Positions 54,411-63,341 of a stretch of DNA of 64,000 bases are shown here, in pieces (the first letter of the stretch is position 1; the number at the start of each line of letters is the position of its first letter). The position numbers and the translations under genes are program-made. The DNA is from Providencia heimbachae ATCC 35613 (GTDB lineage: Bacteria > Pseudomonadota > Gammaproteobacteria > Enterobacterales > Enterobacteriaceae). Below the pieces are notes generated by a model. The model was not told where the DNA came from. It saw nothing but the letters and a program-made list of their open reading frames with translations, and did not search any database. Location of the stretch: assembly GCF_001655055.1 (NCBI RefSeq), contig NZ_LXEW01000030.1, positions 1 to 64,000 on the forward strand, written 5' to 3'.

Positions 54411-55367
54411 ATGAAAACTTCACTAAATGGTTTAATTCTCCTCACCGCCACGAGTCTCACTACCTCTGCTTTCGCAGCAGATCAAGTTAATAATGACTAT
54501 TGGCGAGTATCTTCAAACGTTTATATGGAATTGGAAAAATTTGAGGGTCACCACAATAGCAGTGACCGCAAAGTCTTTGATAAGACGACAATGATTGGCC
54601 AACTGTTCTTATCTAATCCAGAATCTAAATGGAGTTTCTTTCTTGAACATAAAGAATCTCTAAGAAGCTACAACCACGACTTTTCAACGTCTAAAGATTC
54701 ATTTATTCGTAACCGTACTCAAATTGGCGCAACCCGAAAAATGTATTCAAGCGATATTGGGCAGTTCAACCTGAATGTGACTTACCGTAAAGAGTCCAAC
54801 GATTCCGCACCGGGAACACAGGCTCGCCCTTCCAATACGCTATTTTGGTTAATGCCTAGTGGTACATATAATTTCAATGATAAATGGGCATTTAATTTCT
54901 GGGATGCGTTCTATCATTACGACAACTTCCATGCTGCCAATAGTTACGAGTGGGAGTCTGAACACGGTATCGTGTACAAAGTAAATGATTCGGCTACCGC
55001 AAAATTATATATGTATACCGACTGGACTTGGGATAAAGACTTCAATAAGACTTGGGAACAAAACCAAATCAGGGGTTATTTCCCTATCACGCTTAACCAA
55101 GATTGGAGTGTGATGCCTTATTTCCGTTACTACTTGAATGAGCACAACTATGACAGTAATCAGCGCACCACTCAAAAAGTCAAAGATGGCTACCGTGTCG
55201 GTACACAAGTATTCTATAACCTCACACCAAAGCTCACACTATGGGGTGGCTTTGCCGTTGAACCTAGCACATGGGAAAACCCAAAAAATGCCGGTATCAC
55301 ATCAGGCAGCAACAACCACCAAACTTTCTACCTTGGCCAATTAGGTGTCAAATACCAATGGCAATAA
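54411..55367 (+). CDS. OmpG-family monomeric outer-membrane porin
   Basis: 318 residues: signal peptide cut at 'AFA-AD', then alternating amphipathic strands rich in Tyr/Trp with a typical barrel end 'YLGQLGVKYQWQ'. Layout and strand patterns ('ATAKLYMYTDWTWDKDFN', 'IRGYFPITLNQDWSVMPYFR') resemble E. coli OmpG (301 residues), a large oligosaccharide channel. Next to the secreted hexosaminidase, it probably admits the released sugars or oligosaccharides (inference). AAAGG precedes the ATG. Confidence 0.85.
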   Translation: MKTSLNGLILLTATSLTTSAFAADQVNNDYWRVSSNVYMELEKFEGHHNSSDRKVFDKTTMIGQLFLSNPESKWSFFLEHKESLRSYNHDFSTSKDSFIRNRTQIGATRKMYSSDIGQFNLNVTYRKESNDSAPGTQARPSNTLFWLMPSGTYNFNDKWAFNFWDAFYHYDNFHAANSYEWESEHGIVYKVNDSATAKLYMYTDWTWDKDFNKTWEQNQIRGYFPITLNQDWSVMPYFRYYLNEHNYDSNQRTTQKVKDGYRVGTQVFYNLTPKLTLWGGFAVEPSTWENPKNAGITSGSNNHQTFYLGQLGVKYQWQ

Positions 55368-55370
55368 ATT

Positions 55371-55408
55371 AATAAAAATCTCCCAGTCTGCCCCTTACAG
55401 GCTGGGAG
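55371..55408 (-). terminator. Terminator downstream of the sbp and porin genes
   Basis: Stem CTCCCAG/CTGGGAG extended by CTG/CAG (55380-55390 with 55398-55408). The minus-strand side is followed by ATTTTTATT, so it mainly suits sbp; the plus side lacks a T-run. Confidence 0.65.
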
Positions 55409-55463
55409 CGATTCAATTTAATATTTATTATCAATATGTTAAATAATTTAAAGCTGATCAAAC

Positions 55464-55551
55464 GATACGAGTATGTGACCCGAGTAGCTGAGAGCAGACA
55501 ACAACGCTATAACTCGAAGTATGACGAGTATTATGATGAGTAGTATGACGA
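55464..55551. repeat. Partial ERIC element (right half)
   Basis: 'GAGTATGTGACCCGAGTAGC' followed by 'TGAGAG' and 'AACTCGAAGTATGACGAG' matches the right half of the full copy at 2893-3021. Its end is followed by a short duplication (GTATGACGAGTATT / GTATGACGAATATT). It reaches the sbp stop codon. Confidence 0.7.
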
Positions 55552-55554
55552 ATA

Positions 55555-56568
55555 TTAGCGGCGGATAATCTCATCAAACACCCCACCATTGGCAAAATGC
55601 GTTGCTTGAGCCGCTTTCCAGCCGCCAAAATTCTCATCGACGGTTAGCAACTTCAATTGTGGAAATTGTTGTTGATATTTTGCTGAAACTTCTGTATTTC
55701 GTGGGCGATAGTAGTTTTTCGCAGCAAGTTCTTGCCCTTTTGGTGAGTAGAGATATTCAAGATAGGCTTGAGCAACCTCTCGATGGTCACGTTTATCCAC
55801 TGTTTTATCGACAATCGCTACCGTAGGTTCCGCTAAAATAGAGATACTTGGAGTGATAACTTCAAACTGGCCATTTTCACCTAATTCATTAATGGCCAAT
55901 AATGCTTCATTTTCCCAAGCAATCAACACATCACCAATACCACGCTCAACAAAGCTATTGGTTGCTCCACGCGCTCCGGAGTCGAGCACTTCAACATTTT
56001 GATAAAGCTGTTTAACAAATTGCTTCGCTTTTTCAGCATCTTGCTGATTTTTATCTAATGCATATCCCCACGCAGCTAAATAATTCCAACGCGCTCCCCC
56101 CGAAGTTTTAGGATTAGGGGTGACCACAGAGACATCTTGGCGAATAAGATCATCCCAATCATGAATATTTTTTGGGTTGTCTTTGCGAACTAAAAATACA
56201 ATAGTTGAAGTGTAAGGTGCTGAATTATCAGGAAGGCGCTTTATCCAGTTATGATCGATTCGACCGCTATCCGCGATAGCATCAACATCATAAGCCAGTG
56301 CGAGTGTCACCACGTCGGCTTCCAAACCATTCATCACTGAAATAGCTTGCTTACCAGAGCCCCCGTGAGATTGACGCACAGTAACGGTATCTCCGGTCTT
56401 TTCCTTCCAGTGGTCGCTAAAGGCTTGATTGTATTGCTGATAAAATTCTCGGGTCGGGTCATAAGAGACATTCAACAACTGAATGTTTTTCGCCCACGCT
56501 CCGGTAGTGAGAACCAATAAAAGTGCTGTCGCTAATTGAGATTTCGTCACCTGCCATAAACTTGCCAT
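55555..56568 (-). CDS. sbp: Periplasmic sulfate-binding protein
   Basis: Binds sulfate/thiosulfate for the CysTWA transporter. 337 residues (E. coli 329): signal peptide cut near 'GAWA-KN', then 'IQLLNVSYDPTREFYQQYN', 'QSHGGSGKQAISVMNGLEAD' and 'VLDSGARGATNSFVERGIGD', nearly identical to Sbp. Start 56568 has AGGG eight bases upstream; an ATG six codons earlier is possible. No transporter genes are adjacent. Confidence 0.95.
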   Translation of the reverse strand: MASLWQVTKSQLATALLLVLTTGAWAKNIQLLNVSYDPTREFYQQYNQAFSDHWKEKTGDTVTVRQSHGGSGKQAISVMNGLEADVVTLALAYDVDAIADSGRIDHNWIKRLPDNSAPYTSTIVFLVRKDNPKNIHDWDDLIRQDVSVVTPNPKTSGGARWNYLAAWGYALDKNQQDAEKAKQFVKQLYQNVEVLDSGARGATNSFVERGIGDVLIAWENEALLAINELGENGQFEVITPSISILAEPTVAIVDKTVDKRDHREVAQAYLEYLYSPKGQELAAKNYYRPRNTEVSAKYQQQFPQLKLLTVDENFGGWKAAQATHFANGGVFDEIIRR

Positions 56569-56772
56569 TATTCCATCCCTCATCAAATTGATTACAGGAT
56601 CAGGCTGACAGATAGCATAAATAACTGGAAATAATTAAAAAGCAAAACTTATTCACTTAGGGAATATGTAGGCGATATCAGAGAGGAAGGTTGAGAAGCT
56701 AAGCCCTAACTATTTTCAAAAGTATTAGGGCTAGCGATTTCATCATGTTAGATAACAAATAAGGGGCTGAAA

Positions 56773-57750
56773 CTAGTACAGTTTTTTCGCTGTTTCAAAC
56801 CAATCTTTCTTAAAGACACGCTTCATATTCATGACGGCATCAACGATATCATGATGAACTAATTTCTCATTCTGCGTACCCACACAACGGCCACCATAGC
56901 CTTCGAGCAGTAACTGAATAGAATAAGCCCCCATACGTGATGCAAGAATACGGTCATAAGCAACGGGCGAACCGCCGCGTTGAATATGCCCTAACACAGT
57001 TGCACGAGTTTCATGGCGCGTTTCTTGTTCAATATATTTTGCCAATTCATCAACATCACAAACGTGCTCAGTGATCGCGACAATCGCGTGCCGCTTGCCT
57101 TTTTCGATACCACGTTTGATTTCTGACAATAATTCTTCACGGTCAAATGCCATTTCTTGCTCAGGAAGAACTAAGAATTCACACCCCCCCGCAATCGCTG
57201 CAGATAAGGTTAAATCACCACAGTAACGCCCCATCACTTCAACAATGGAAATACGTTTATGAGAAGTCGAGGTATCACGTAGGCGGTCAATCGCTTCAAC
57301 AACGGTCTCTAATGCGGTGAAGTAGCCGATGGTATAGTCCGTACCTGCAACATCATTATCAATCGTGCCCGGTAAACCGATACATGGGAAACCAGCTTCA
57401 GTTAGTGCTTTTGCACCTAAATAAGAACCATCACCACCAATAACCACCAGCGCATCAATATGATTTTTCTTCAGATTTTCAATTGCAATTTCACGTACTT
57501 TTTCATCACGGAATTGAGGAAAACGAGCAGAGCCTAAGAAAGTGCCACCGCGATTAATCATATCCGAAACGCTATATCGGTCTAATTGCTTCATGCGATT
57601 TTCATATAAGCCGAGGTATCCATCATAAATACCCATCACTTCCAAGCCTTCACCGAGAGCCGCCCGTACAACACCACGGATCGCAGCGTTCATACCAGGT
57701 GCATCTCCACCACTTGTTAAAACCCCAATTCTTTTAATCTGTTTGACCAT
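56773..57750 (-). CDS. pfkA: 6-phosphofructokinase I
   Basis: Key glycolytic kinase. 325 residues (E. coli 320): '[19 protein letters not shown]' ATP site, '[12 protein letters not shown]', catalytic Asp in '[13 protein letters not shown]' and '[15 protein letters not shown]'. AGAGG lies 7 bases before the ATG. A Cra-like operator is about 112 bases upstream. Confidence 0.97.
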   Translation of the reverse strand: MVKQIKRIGVLTSGGDAPGMNAAIRGVVRAALGEGLEVMGIYDGYLGLYENRMKQLDRYSVSDMINRGGTFLGSARFPQFRDEKVREIAIENLKKNHIDALVVIGGDGSYLGAKALTEAGFPCIGLPGTIDNDVAGTDYTIGYFTALETVVEAIDRLRDTSTSHKRISIVEVMGRYCGDLTLSAAIAGGCEFLVLPEQEMAFDREELLSEIKRGIEKGKRHAIVAITEHVCDVDELAKYIEQETRHETRATVLGHIQRGGSPVAYDRILASRMGAYSIQLLLEGYGGRCVGTQNEKLVHHDIVDAVMNMKRVFKKDWFETAKKLY

Positions 57751-57861
57751 GATGACCTCTGATTAATGAACATAAATTGCAAATCTATGAAAATACACGA
57801 CCGACTAAACTGCTCTAACCTAATATTGCGCTCAACCACTTTCGCGTCAAACCACCAAAGC

Positions 57862-57873
57862 TGAATTGATTCA
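57862..57873 (-). promoter_or_regulatory. Candidate Cra (FruR) operator for pfkA
   Basis: 'TGAATTGATTCA' fits TGAAWCGNTTNA with one mismatch in either orientation. E. coli pfkA is repressed by Cra from a site in its promoter. Confidence 0.5.
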
Positions 57874-58440
57874 CCTAGTGGCATAATACGGTAAAGAAGT
57901 GATTATGCCTCTGCTTTCTATCAAGCTTTTGTGCTTTATTGTGATCAACATTACATAATATTAGCCCATGAATATCATTACTTGAAAAGTATACGGTGAA
58001 AATGAAAACGCAATTTACCTTTCAATGTCTTACTTCGGTAAAAAAATTAAGTTTCGATGATAACACTTAAATTCTTGCCATGCTGTATCTACAAAGCAAA
58101 AGAAACGCATTGATTTCATCAAGTAAAAATACAAATTCACTGATGAATATTTAATATTCATCGATATTTTTATGTAAAACCACCCAATTTTTATTAAATA
58201 ATCATGAAAACTTAATTATTTAGCAAGCAAATTAATGGCCCGAAATTTATCTTTAAGCCGCTTGCAGTAAGGGCTACTGAGTAAATCTTCATTAGTATTA
58301 ATGATGTATAGGATTGCCAGACGGCTAAAATAAGTATTGCGTAACTTTTTCAGACATGCGTTAATAGCGTCATCGGTTTGCAAGACAGACCTTATGAAAG
58401 CCATTTTTAGTAAAGCAGTCTCAGTTTCAGTGTTATCTTC
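57874..58440. other. pfkA-csp intergenic region
   Basis: 567 AT-rich bases. A CRP-like site TGTGA-N6-TTACA lies at 57940-57955, and a perfect low-GC hairpin GATGAATAT/ATATTCATC at 58142-58162. A 62-codon minus-strand ORF (58216-58404) has no ribosome binding site and no recognised relative, so I do not call it. Confidence 0.4.
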
Positions 58441-58551
58441 TGATTACCCTTCTTCGTGAGTCTCCTCCCTAGTGCCTAAATAAGTCCCGCTCTGTGAACA
58501 GACCACTATCGCCGCAATTATGTGGCTTAATAATTTAAGAAGGTAATATTT
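58441..58551 (+). promoter_or_regulatory. CspA-type cold-shock leader
   Basis: The bases before the cold-shock gene parallel the E. coli cspA 5' UTR as I remember it: 'CTAGTGCCTAAATAAGTCCC', then 'ACTATCGCCG', and near the start 'GGCTTAATAATTTAAG' followed by 'AAGGTAATA', then ATG. A thermosensing leader is likely. The exact transcript start and cold box were not resolved. Confidence 0.55.
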
Positions 58552-58767
58552 ATGTCTAACAAAATGACTGGTTTAGTAAAATGGTTTAACGCTGATAAAG
58601 GTTTCGGTTTCATTTCTCCAACTGATGGCAGCAAGGACGTTTTCGTCCACTTCTCTGCAATCCAAAGCAATGATTTCCGTACTCTTGATGAAGGCCAAAA
58701 AGTCGAATTCACTATTGAAGACGGCGCGAAAGGCCCAGCTGCAGCAAACGTTGTTGCTATCAGCTAA
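58552..58767 (+). CDS. Cold-shock protein, CspA/CspG/CspB type
   Basis: 71-residue OB-fold RNA chaperone with RNP1 'KGFGFI' and RNP2 'VFVHF'. The start '[20 protein letters not shown]' is that of E. coli CspG/CspB, not CspE or CspC, pointing to a cold-inducible member. 'AAGGTAATA' supplies the ribosome binding site at the end of a structured leader. Confidence 0.93.
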   Translation: MSNKMTGLVKWFNADKGFGFISPTDGSKDVFVHFSAIQSNDFRTLDEGQKVEFTIEDGAKGPAAANVVAIS

Positions 58768-58850
58768 TCTGGTCTTCTGAGTATCTCTGACCTGCGATAA
58801 CGAAGACGGCAACAGCCTGAGTAGTCAGAATACAGAGATAACAAAAGATT

Positions 58851-58888
58851 AAAAAACCGGTATAGCAATCATTGCGATACCGGTTTTT
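58851..58888. terminator. Bidirectional terminator after the cold-shock gene
   Basis: Stem AAAACCGGTAT/ATACCGGTTTT (58853-58863 with 58877-58887), extended inside by GCAAT/ATTGC, flanked by A- and T-runs. Separates convergent csp and CDP-diglyceride synthase genes. Confidence 0.9.
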
Positions 58889-58894
58889 GTTTAT

Positions 58895-59839
58895 TTAGGT
58901 ATAAAAATAACGCGTTAAATGGAAGAAAATCGGCGCGGCAAAACACAGAGAATCCATTCTATCTAACATTCCCCCATGCCCTTCAATAATTGCCCCAAAA
59001 TCTTTAATACCGCTATCTCGCTTGATGGCAGACATACACAGCCCCCCAACAAACCCCATAATCGTAATGGCTAATGACATCAATCCCGCAACCCACCAGC
59101 TAAACGGAGTCACCCAATAGAGGCAAGCGCCAATAACAACCGAAGACATTATTCCACCGACAAAGCCTTCTATCGTCTTGTTTGGGCTCAGCTTTGGTAC
59201 AATGGAATGCTTCCCAATAAGTTTGCCAAAAACATACTGCAATACGTCAGAAATTTGCGTTACCACAATCAAGAAAAGTAATAATTTGGCATTTTCCCCC
59301 TGATAACCTTCAATATTCAGCATCAGTAATGCAGGGACATGGCTTAAACAGAAAACGGTGACTAACATTCCCCATTGAATTTTAGCGGTTCGCTCAAGAA
59401 AGTGGAAAGTATCCCCAGCCAATGCAATACGGGTTGGCAAAAATAAGAATACAAATACGGGAATAAAAATAGAAAATAACCCGTACCATTCAATGCCAAC
59501 TAACAAGTACTGAATAGGAATAAAAACAAAAAAACACCAGAATAGCGCTTCGTGATCACTGCGTCGAGTGGGCGTTAATGTAATAAATTCTCTTAATGCA
59601 AAGAAAGAAATCAGTGCAAATAAGATCACAACCCCGATATTACCTAGCACGACGGCAAGAACGCAGATAATACACATCACCCACCACGCTCGAATCCGTG
59701 CATTTAAATTATCAATCGTTGAATTACTTTTCTCTCCTGAATAACGGTAGGCTAAAATACCGCCAATCACACTCGCAACTACCAGTATGCCAAATACGCC
59801 AGATAACAATAATGTTAATTCGCTATCCCAAAAATTCAT
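58895..59839 (-). CDS. CDP-diglyceride synthase-like protein (YnbB type)
   Basis: 314-residue membrane cytidylyltransferase, about eight segments, with the CdsA signature split as 'SAIKRDSGIKDFGAIIEG' then 'HGGMLDRMDS', and 'KLSPNKTIEGFVGG'. It makes CDP-diacylglycerol from phosphatidate and CTP. Likely a second, non-housekeeping copy related to E. coli YnbB, because the normal cdsA lies elsewhere in enterobacteria. Its ATG overlaps the stop of the acyltransferase gene (ATGA), so the two are translationally coupled. Confidence 0.88.
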   Translation of the reverse strand: MNFWDSELTLLLSGVFGILVVASVIGGILAYRYSGEKSNSTIDNLNARIRAWWVMCIICVLAVVLGNIGVVILFALISFFALREFITLTPTRRSDHEALFWCFFVFIPIQYLLVGIEWYGLFSIFIPVFVFLFLPTRIALAGDTFHFLERTAKIQWGMLVTVFCLSHVPALLMLNIEGYQGENAKLLLFLIVVTQISDVLQYVFGKLIGKHSIVPKLSPNKTIEGFVGGIMSSVVIGACLYWVTPFSWWVAGLMSLAITIMGFVGGLCMSAIKRDSGIKDFGAIIEGHGGMLDRMDSLCFAAPIFFHLTRYFYT

Positions 59840-60477
59840 GGCATCAACTCCTCAAGCGCAGCTTTTGCCCGCTGTAAAAAATCAGACTTACTCTCATCTT
59901 CCCCCAGAGGAGAAAGCGGCTTACCCACCGTAGCGGAACAAATAATCGGTACAACGACCTTTGAGCCTTTAGGCAGTACCCGATTCAGATTTTCTAAATA
60001 AATGGGAACAACTTCAACTTGAGGGTATTTTTTTACGAGGTGATAGAGACCACTTTTGAATTCACTGAGTGCTTCACCATCTCCCCGAGTACCTTCAGGA
60101 AATAAAATCAGAGAATGTTTTGATTCTAAAACAGCTTCTAATGGCGCTAATACATTACCGGTTGCGGGCTTATCCCCTTTTCTTTCAATTAAAACCGCTC
60201 TGAAAACTTTATTCACAAGATAGCGTCGAAACGGTGTTTTATCCCAATAGTCTTTTGCCGCAACAGGATGAACAAAGTGACGCATCAGCGGGGGCAACCC
60301 AGACCAAATGACGAGACCATCAAGATGACTTGAATGATTAGCATAATAAATTCGAGAGGTCATTGCAGGTTGGCAACCGATCCAGCGGGTTCGCACGCCA
60401 GTCAATAAACGACAAGCACCAGACAACAGCACGCCCATTCCTTTTGCTAATAGCGAAACTCGTGGCGTTTTTTCCAT
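59836..60477 (-). CDS. PlsC-type 1-acyl-glycerol-phosphate acyltransferase
   Basis: 213 residues with the acyltransferase motifs 'YANHSSHLDGLV' (NHxxxxD) and 'LILFPEGTRGDG', and a hydrophobic N-terminal stretch for membrane attachment. Converts lysophosphatidate to phosphatidate, the substrate of the coupled CDP-diglyceride synthase next to it. Similar in kind to E. coli YnbC-region genes, but no CDP-alcohol transferase (YnbA) accompanies it here. AAGGA before the ATG. Confidence 0.85.
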   Translation of the reverse strand: MEKTPRVSLLAKGMGVLLSGACRLLTGVRTRWIGCQPAMTSRIYYANHSSHLDGLVIWSGLPPLMRHFVHPVAAKDYWDKTPFRRYLVNKVFRAVLIERKGDKPATGNVLAPLEAVLESKHSLILFPEGTRGDGEALSEFKSGLYHLVKKYPQVEVVPIYLENLNRVLPKGSKVVVPIICSATVGKPLSPLGEDESKSDFLQRAKAALEELMP

Positions 60478-60793
60478 TATTTTTCCTTATTATCGTTTCA
60501 TTTATTGCTCACCAAAATTTATTAGTTTGCAACATAAACGTTTATCGATACTAAACCCAAAAAACCATAAAAACTTCAAGACCATTATTTTTGAATTAAA
60601 TAATTTTAAATAAGATAGATAGCTGTTAGAAAGACTACAACGGGATAAGTTCTGATTTATTGGTTTAGAAGAGGAGAGAAAGGAATAACTGGGACAATCT
60701 GCAAATTTTTTGAAAATTAATCGGTATATACCCAAAATAACCCAAGTAACACAACTTGAATGATCACGAGTATATACCCCAACTAATTAAATA
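60478..60793. other. Intergenic region with ERIC/MITE-like remnant
   Basis: 316 AT-rich bases. At 60723-60780 a roughly 58-bp unit is bounded by 'GTATATACCC' and 'GTATATACCCC' and contains CAAGT/ACTTG inverted repeats, which may be two fused repeat ends. No ORF is credible. Confidence 0.4.
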
Positions 60794-61546
60794 TTATTTT
60801 TTGTCGGTCGCAATACGTTCACGGATATTTTGTGCGCGTTCACTTGATGGTGGGTGAGAATCAAACATACTTGTTTCACTGCTACCCATTTTAGCTAATT
60901 TTTCAAAACCGGTGACTAAACCGTCAGTTTTAACACCGCGTTTTTTCAACAGGTCATAAGAGAAGTTATCGGCTTCGCTTTCTTGGTGTTGAGAGAACTG
61001 AGAGTTAACCAGTTTTTCGCCCAGCGCAGCAACTTGTGATGCGCTCAGTTGTTGTGCTACACCACCCGCTGATGCTGCTGCGGTACGTGCTGCAACAGTA
61101 GCATAAGCCACTTGCATTGCTTTACGTGTATGACCTAATGCGACGTGGCCCATCTCATGACCCAGAACGCCTTCAACTTCGTTGTCGTTCATCACATCCA
61201 TTAAACCGCTGTATACACGAACACAGCCGTTAGCCATTGCCCATGCGTTCACATCGCTTGTCAGATAAACTTTATAGTTAACCGGTGTACCATCAACTTC
61301 GCTACCTAATGCTTTTGCAATTTTATCTAAACGCTTTGCATATTTGCTTGAAGCCGGTGCAATTTTATTTTGTGAATCCATCTCTTTACAAGATTGGTCA
61401 CTCAGTTGTTTAACATCTGAATCAGATAAAGTTGCTGCTTGGAACAGTTGCATACCTGAGTTAGTAAGCATCCCTTGATCTAAATTTTTACAACCCGTTA
61501 AGATGACAGCGGAAACCGCTATCGCAACAAGTGCCTTCATTTTCAT
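60794..61546 (-). CDS. loiP: Outer-membrane M48 metalloprotease lipoprotein LoiP
   Basis: 250 residues (E. coli LoiP/YggG 252). Lipoprotein signal with lipobox 'ILTGC' (C19), zinc motif HEMGH (H130, E131, H134) and the third ligand E191 in 'QESEADNFSYDLL'. 'VNYKVYLTSDVNAWAMANGC' is as in LoiP. Known as a low-osmolarity-induced protease of the outer membrane. In E. coli it lies elsewhere, so this location differs. Confidence 0.93.
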   Translation of the reverse strand: MKMKALVAIAVSAVILTGCKNLDQGMLTNSGMQLFQAATLSDSDVKQLSDQSCKEMDSQNKIAPASSKYAKRLDKIAKALGSEVDGTPVNYKVYLTSDVNAWAMANGCVRVYSGLMDVMNDNEVEGVLGHEMGHVALGHTRKAMQVAYATVAARTAAASAGGVAQQLSASQVAALGEKLVNSQFSQHQESEADNFSYDLLKKRGVKTDGLVTGFEKLAKMGSSETSMFDSHPPSSERAQNIRERIATDKK

Positions 61547-61773
61547 TCTTTATTTTTCCTTTGAAATATTCAGAGCTATTATTTTTTTGTAATGCTAAAG
61601 ACTATAAAGTCTGCTGAAAATAACAATAGGAATAAAGCCATAAATACTCACAATATGAATTATGTAACGTTTTTATTGAAATAGCTAAATTGACAGAATA
61701 ATATTCCGAAAAAACATCAATAAATAGACTGCAAATAATTATAAGTAAAGTCCTTATAAAATAATCATCGAAT

Positions 61774-62358
61774 TTATGATTTCAAAAATAACTCAATAAC
61801 GCAGAAATCAAAGCTACCGTGCGCCTCTGGTACAATCTGCAGCGGAGTACCCTTATTTTTCACTAACAAGGTTTCAAATACCTTTAAAGAATACATTTCT
61901 TCGTCGATGCGTAAATTCAATTTAGCCGAAGTATTAAAAATAAGTATCTGACTTGCATCACTGATCCATGAACTTACCGAAGATGTATTCACCCACTGGA
62001 AACGAGCTAAATATTTTTCAGGATTATAAATCAGATTAAAATCTCGGATTACGCCATCGACAAGTTCTGCATGCACATTATTCTCACCATGAAAGGCAAA
62101 AAATTGTTTTTGCATTAAGGTCACTGGCCTATTTTCATTAACGTGTAATATTAGTCCAATGCCTTCTAACACGCCAATAACACGCTGCTTATTGGGAAAA
62201 TGTGAAAATGCACCCGCTTCTTTCACATCCGCAATAGAGACGCGCCAATCAAAATTTTCTAAACCCTCACCATGACTACGCGCAATTTCTAACGTAAATC
62301 CTTGCCCATTTTTCCATGGCATTTTCCGATAATCTTGTTCCGTTAATACTTGAATCAT
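61774..62358 (-). CDS. HutD/Ves family cupin protein
   Basis: 194 residues with the family start 'YRKMPWKNGQGFTLEIARS' and 'FDWRVSIADVKEAGAFSHFP', then a bicupin fold with 'GVLEGIGLILHVNE'. HutD is linked to histidine use in pseudomonads; Ves in E. coli is poorly understood, and no hut genes are nearby. Function not assigned. Divergent from the toxin-antitoxin operon. Confidence 0.85.
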   Translation of the reverse strand: MIQVLTEQDYRKMPWKNGQGFTLEIARSHGEGLENFDWRVSIADVKEAGAFSHFPNKQRVIGVLEGIGLILHVNENRPVTLMQKQFFAFHGENNVHAELVDGVIRDFNLIYNPEKYLARFQWVNTSSVSSWISDASQILIFNTSAKLNLRIDEEMYSLKVFETLLVKNKGTPLQIVPEAHGSFDFCVIELFLKS

Positions 62359-62528
62359 GATGACAACCTACCTTTTTGAAAAAATAGATAATTTTAATAT
62401 ATGAAAATTGACTAATCATTAAGAAAATATCGCATACATTTGTTTAATGCTAATACAACTTAACATGGCTCACTAAAGGATTTTGTTCTAAGCAAAAACA
62501 TCTTATTTAAATAGTTCATTATTTCGTC

Positions 62529-62556
62529 TTGATACGTAGCTCGTACGTGCTACAAT
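62529..62556 (+). promoter_or_regulatory. Promoter and palindromic operator of the TA operon
   Basis: -35 TTGATA (62529-62534), a 16-base spacer and -10 TACAAT (62551-62556). The near-perfect 18-bp palindrome GTAGCTCGTACGTGCTAC (62536-62553) covers the spacer and reaches the -10, as expected for antitoxin autorepression. Confidence 0.75.
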
Positions 62557-62590
62557 AATATAAATTAATCACACCAGAGGGGTCATCGTA

Positions 62591-62863
62591 ATGGCTAATA
62601 CACAACATAAAACTGACATTGTTCGAGCGCGAATTGAACCTAAAATCAGAGAAAATGCCGAGGCTGTACTCTCTGAACTCGGAATTAGTATGTCTGATGC
62701 TATCCGTATCTTTGTTAATCAAATATCACTAAGACAAGCTTTTCCGATTGAATTAAAAACACCGAACTCCATCACATTAGAAGCCATTAATGCACCTACT
62801 ACAGATGAAGTATTTGATTCCGCTGATGACTTATTTAACCAAGTGAAAAAGTCGGATGTTTAA
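62591..62863 (+). CDS. dinJ: RelB/DinJ family antitoxin
   Basis: 90 residues. N-terminal ribbon-helix-helix ('IVRARIEPKIRENAEAVL', 'LGISMSDAIRIFVNQI') typical of DinJ, then an acidic C-terminus that should wrap the toxin. AGAGGGG lies 8 bases before the ATG. Overlaps the toxin gene by 8 bases. The name rests on the YafQ partner. Confidence 0.88.
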   Translation: MANTQHKTDIVRARIEPKIRENAEAVLSELGISMSDAIRIFVNQISLRQAFPIELKTPNSITLEAINAPTTDEVFDSADDLFNQVKKSDV

Positions 62864-63137
62864 AATACGCGTTAAGTCTCAATTTAAAAAAGATTTAAAG
62901 AAAGCGTTATCCGATAAAAAGCGAAATATACCGTTATTAAAAGAGTTAATTGATACTCACTTGAGTATTACAGGAATGGTACCGGATGAATACTTTCCAC
63001 ATTCATTAAAGGGAAATTGGCGGCCTTGCTATGAATGTCATGTGCAGCCAGACTTTTTATTAATTTGGGATGTAGATTATGAGTCAAACGAAATAATATT
63101 AGTTCGTTGCGGCTCTCACTCTGAATTATTTGGTTAA
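62856..63137 (+). CDS. yafQ: YafQ-family mRNA interferase toxin
   Basis: 93-residue RelE-superfamily ribosome-dependent endoribonuclease. Residues matching the E. coli YafQ active site are all present: H49 ('FPHSLKGNW'), H62 and D66 ('CHVQPDFLLIW'), H88 and F92 ('GSHSELFG'). So the toxin looks intact. The 8-base overlap with dinJ implies coupled translation. Confidence 0.9.
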   Translation: MFKIRVKSQFKKDLKKALSDKKRNIPLLKELIDTHLSITGMVPDEYFPHSLKGNWRPCYECHVQPDFLLIWDVDYESNEIILVRCGSHSELFG

Positions 63138-63341
63138 CCCGCAACCATTCTCGACAGTTTATCGTAGAAATAAAGTAAACAACTAAGCTCATTATCTTAT
63201 ATTTATACAAGCTTCTAAGCATAAATAGGCGTCCAAAAGTGTCCACACACTGTCCATGCGATTGGATTTCTGTAACATTTTTTGATTTCCAGAACAACCC
63301 TATCAAATTGAAAAATAAAGAATTTATTTTAATTTGAAGAC

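Noticed and set aside
58216-58404. 62-codon minus-strand ORF in the pfkA-csp interval
   Set aside because: No ribosome binding site, no recognised relative, and AT-rich intergenic composition. Kept only as a note.
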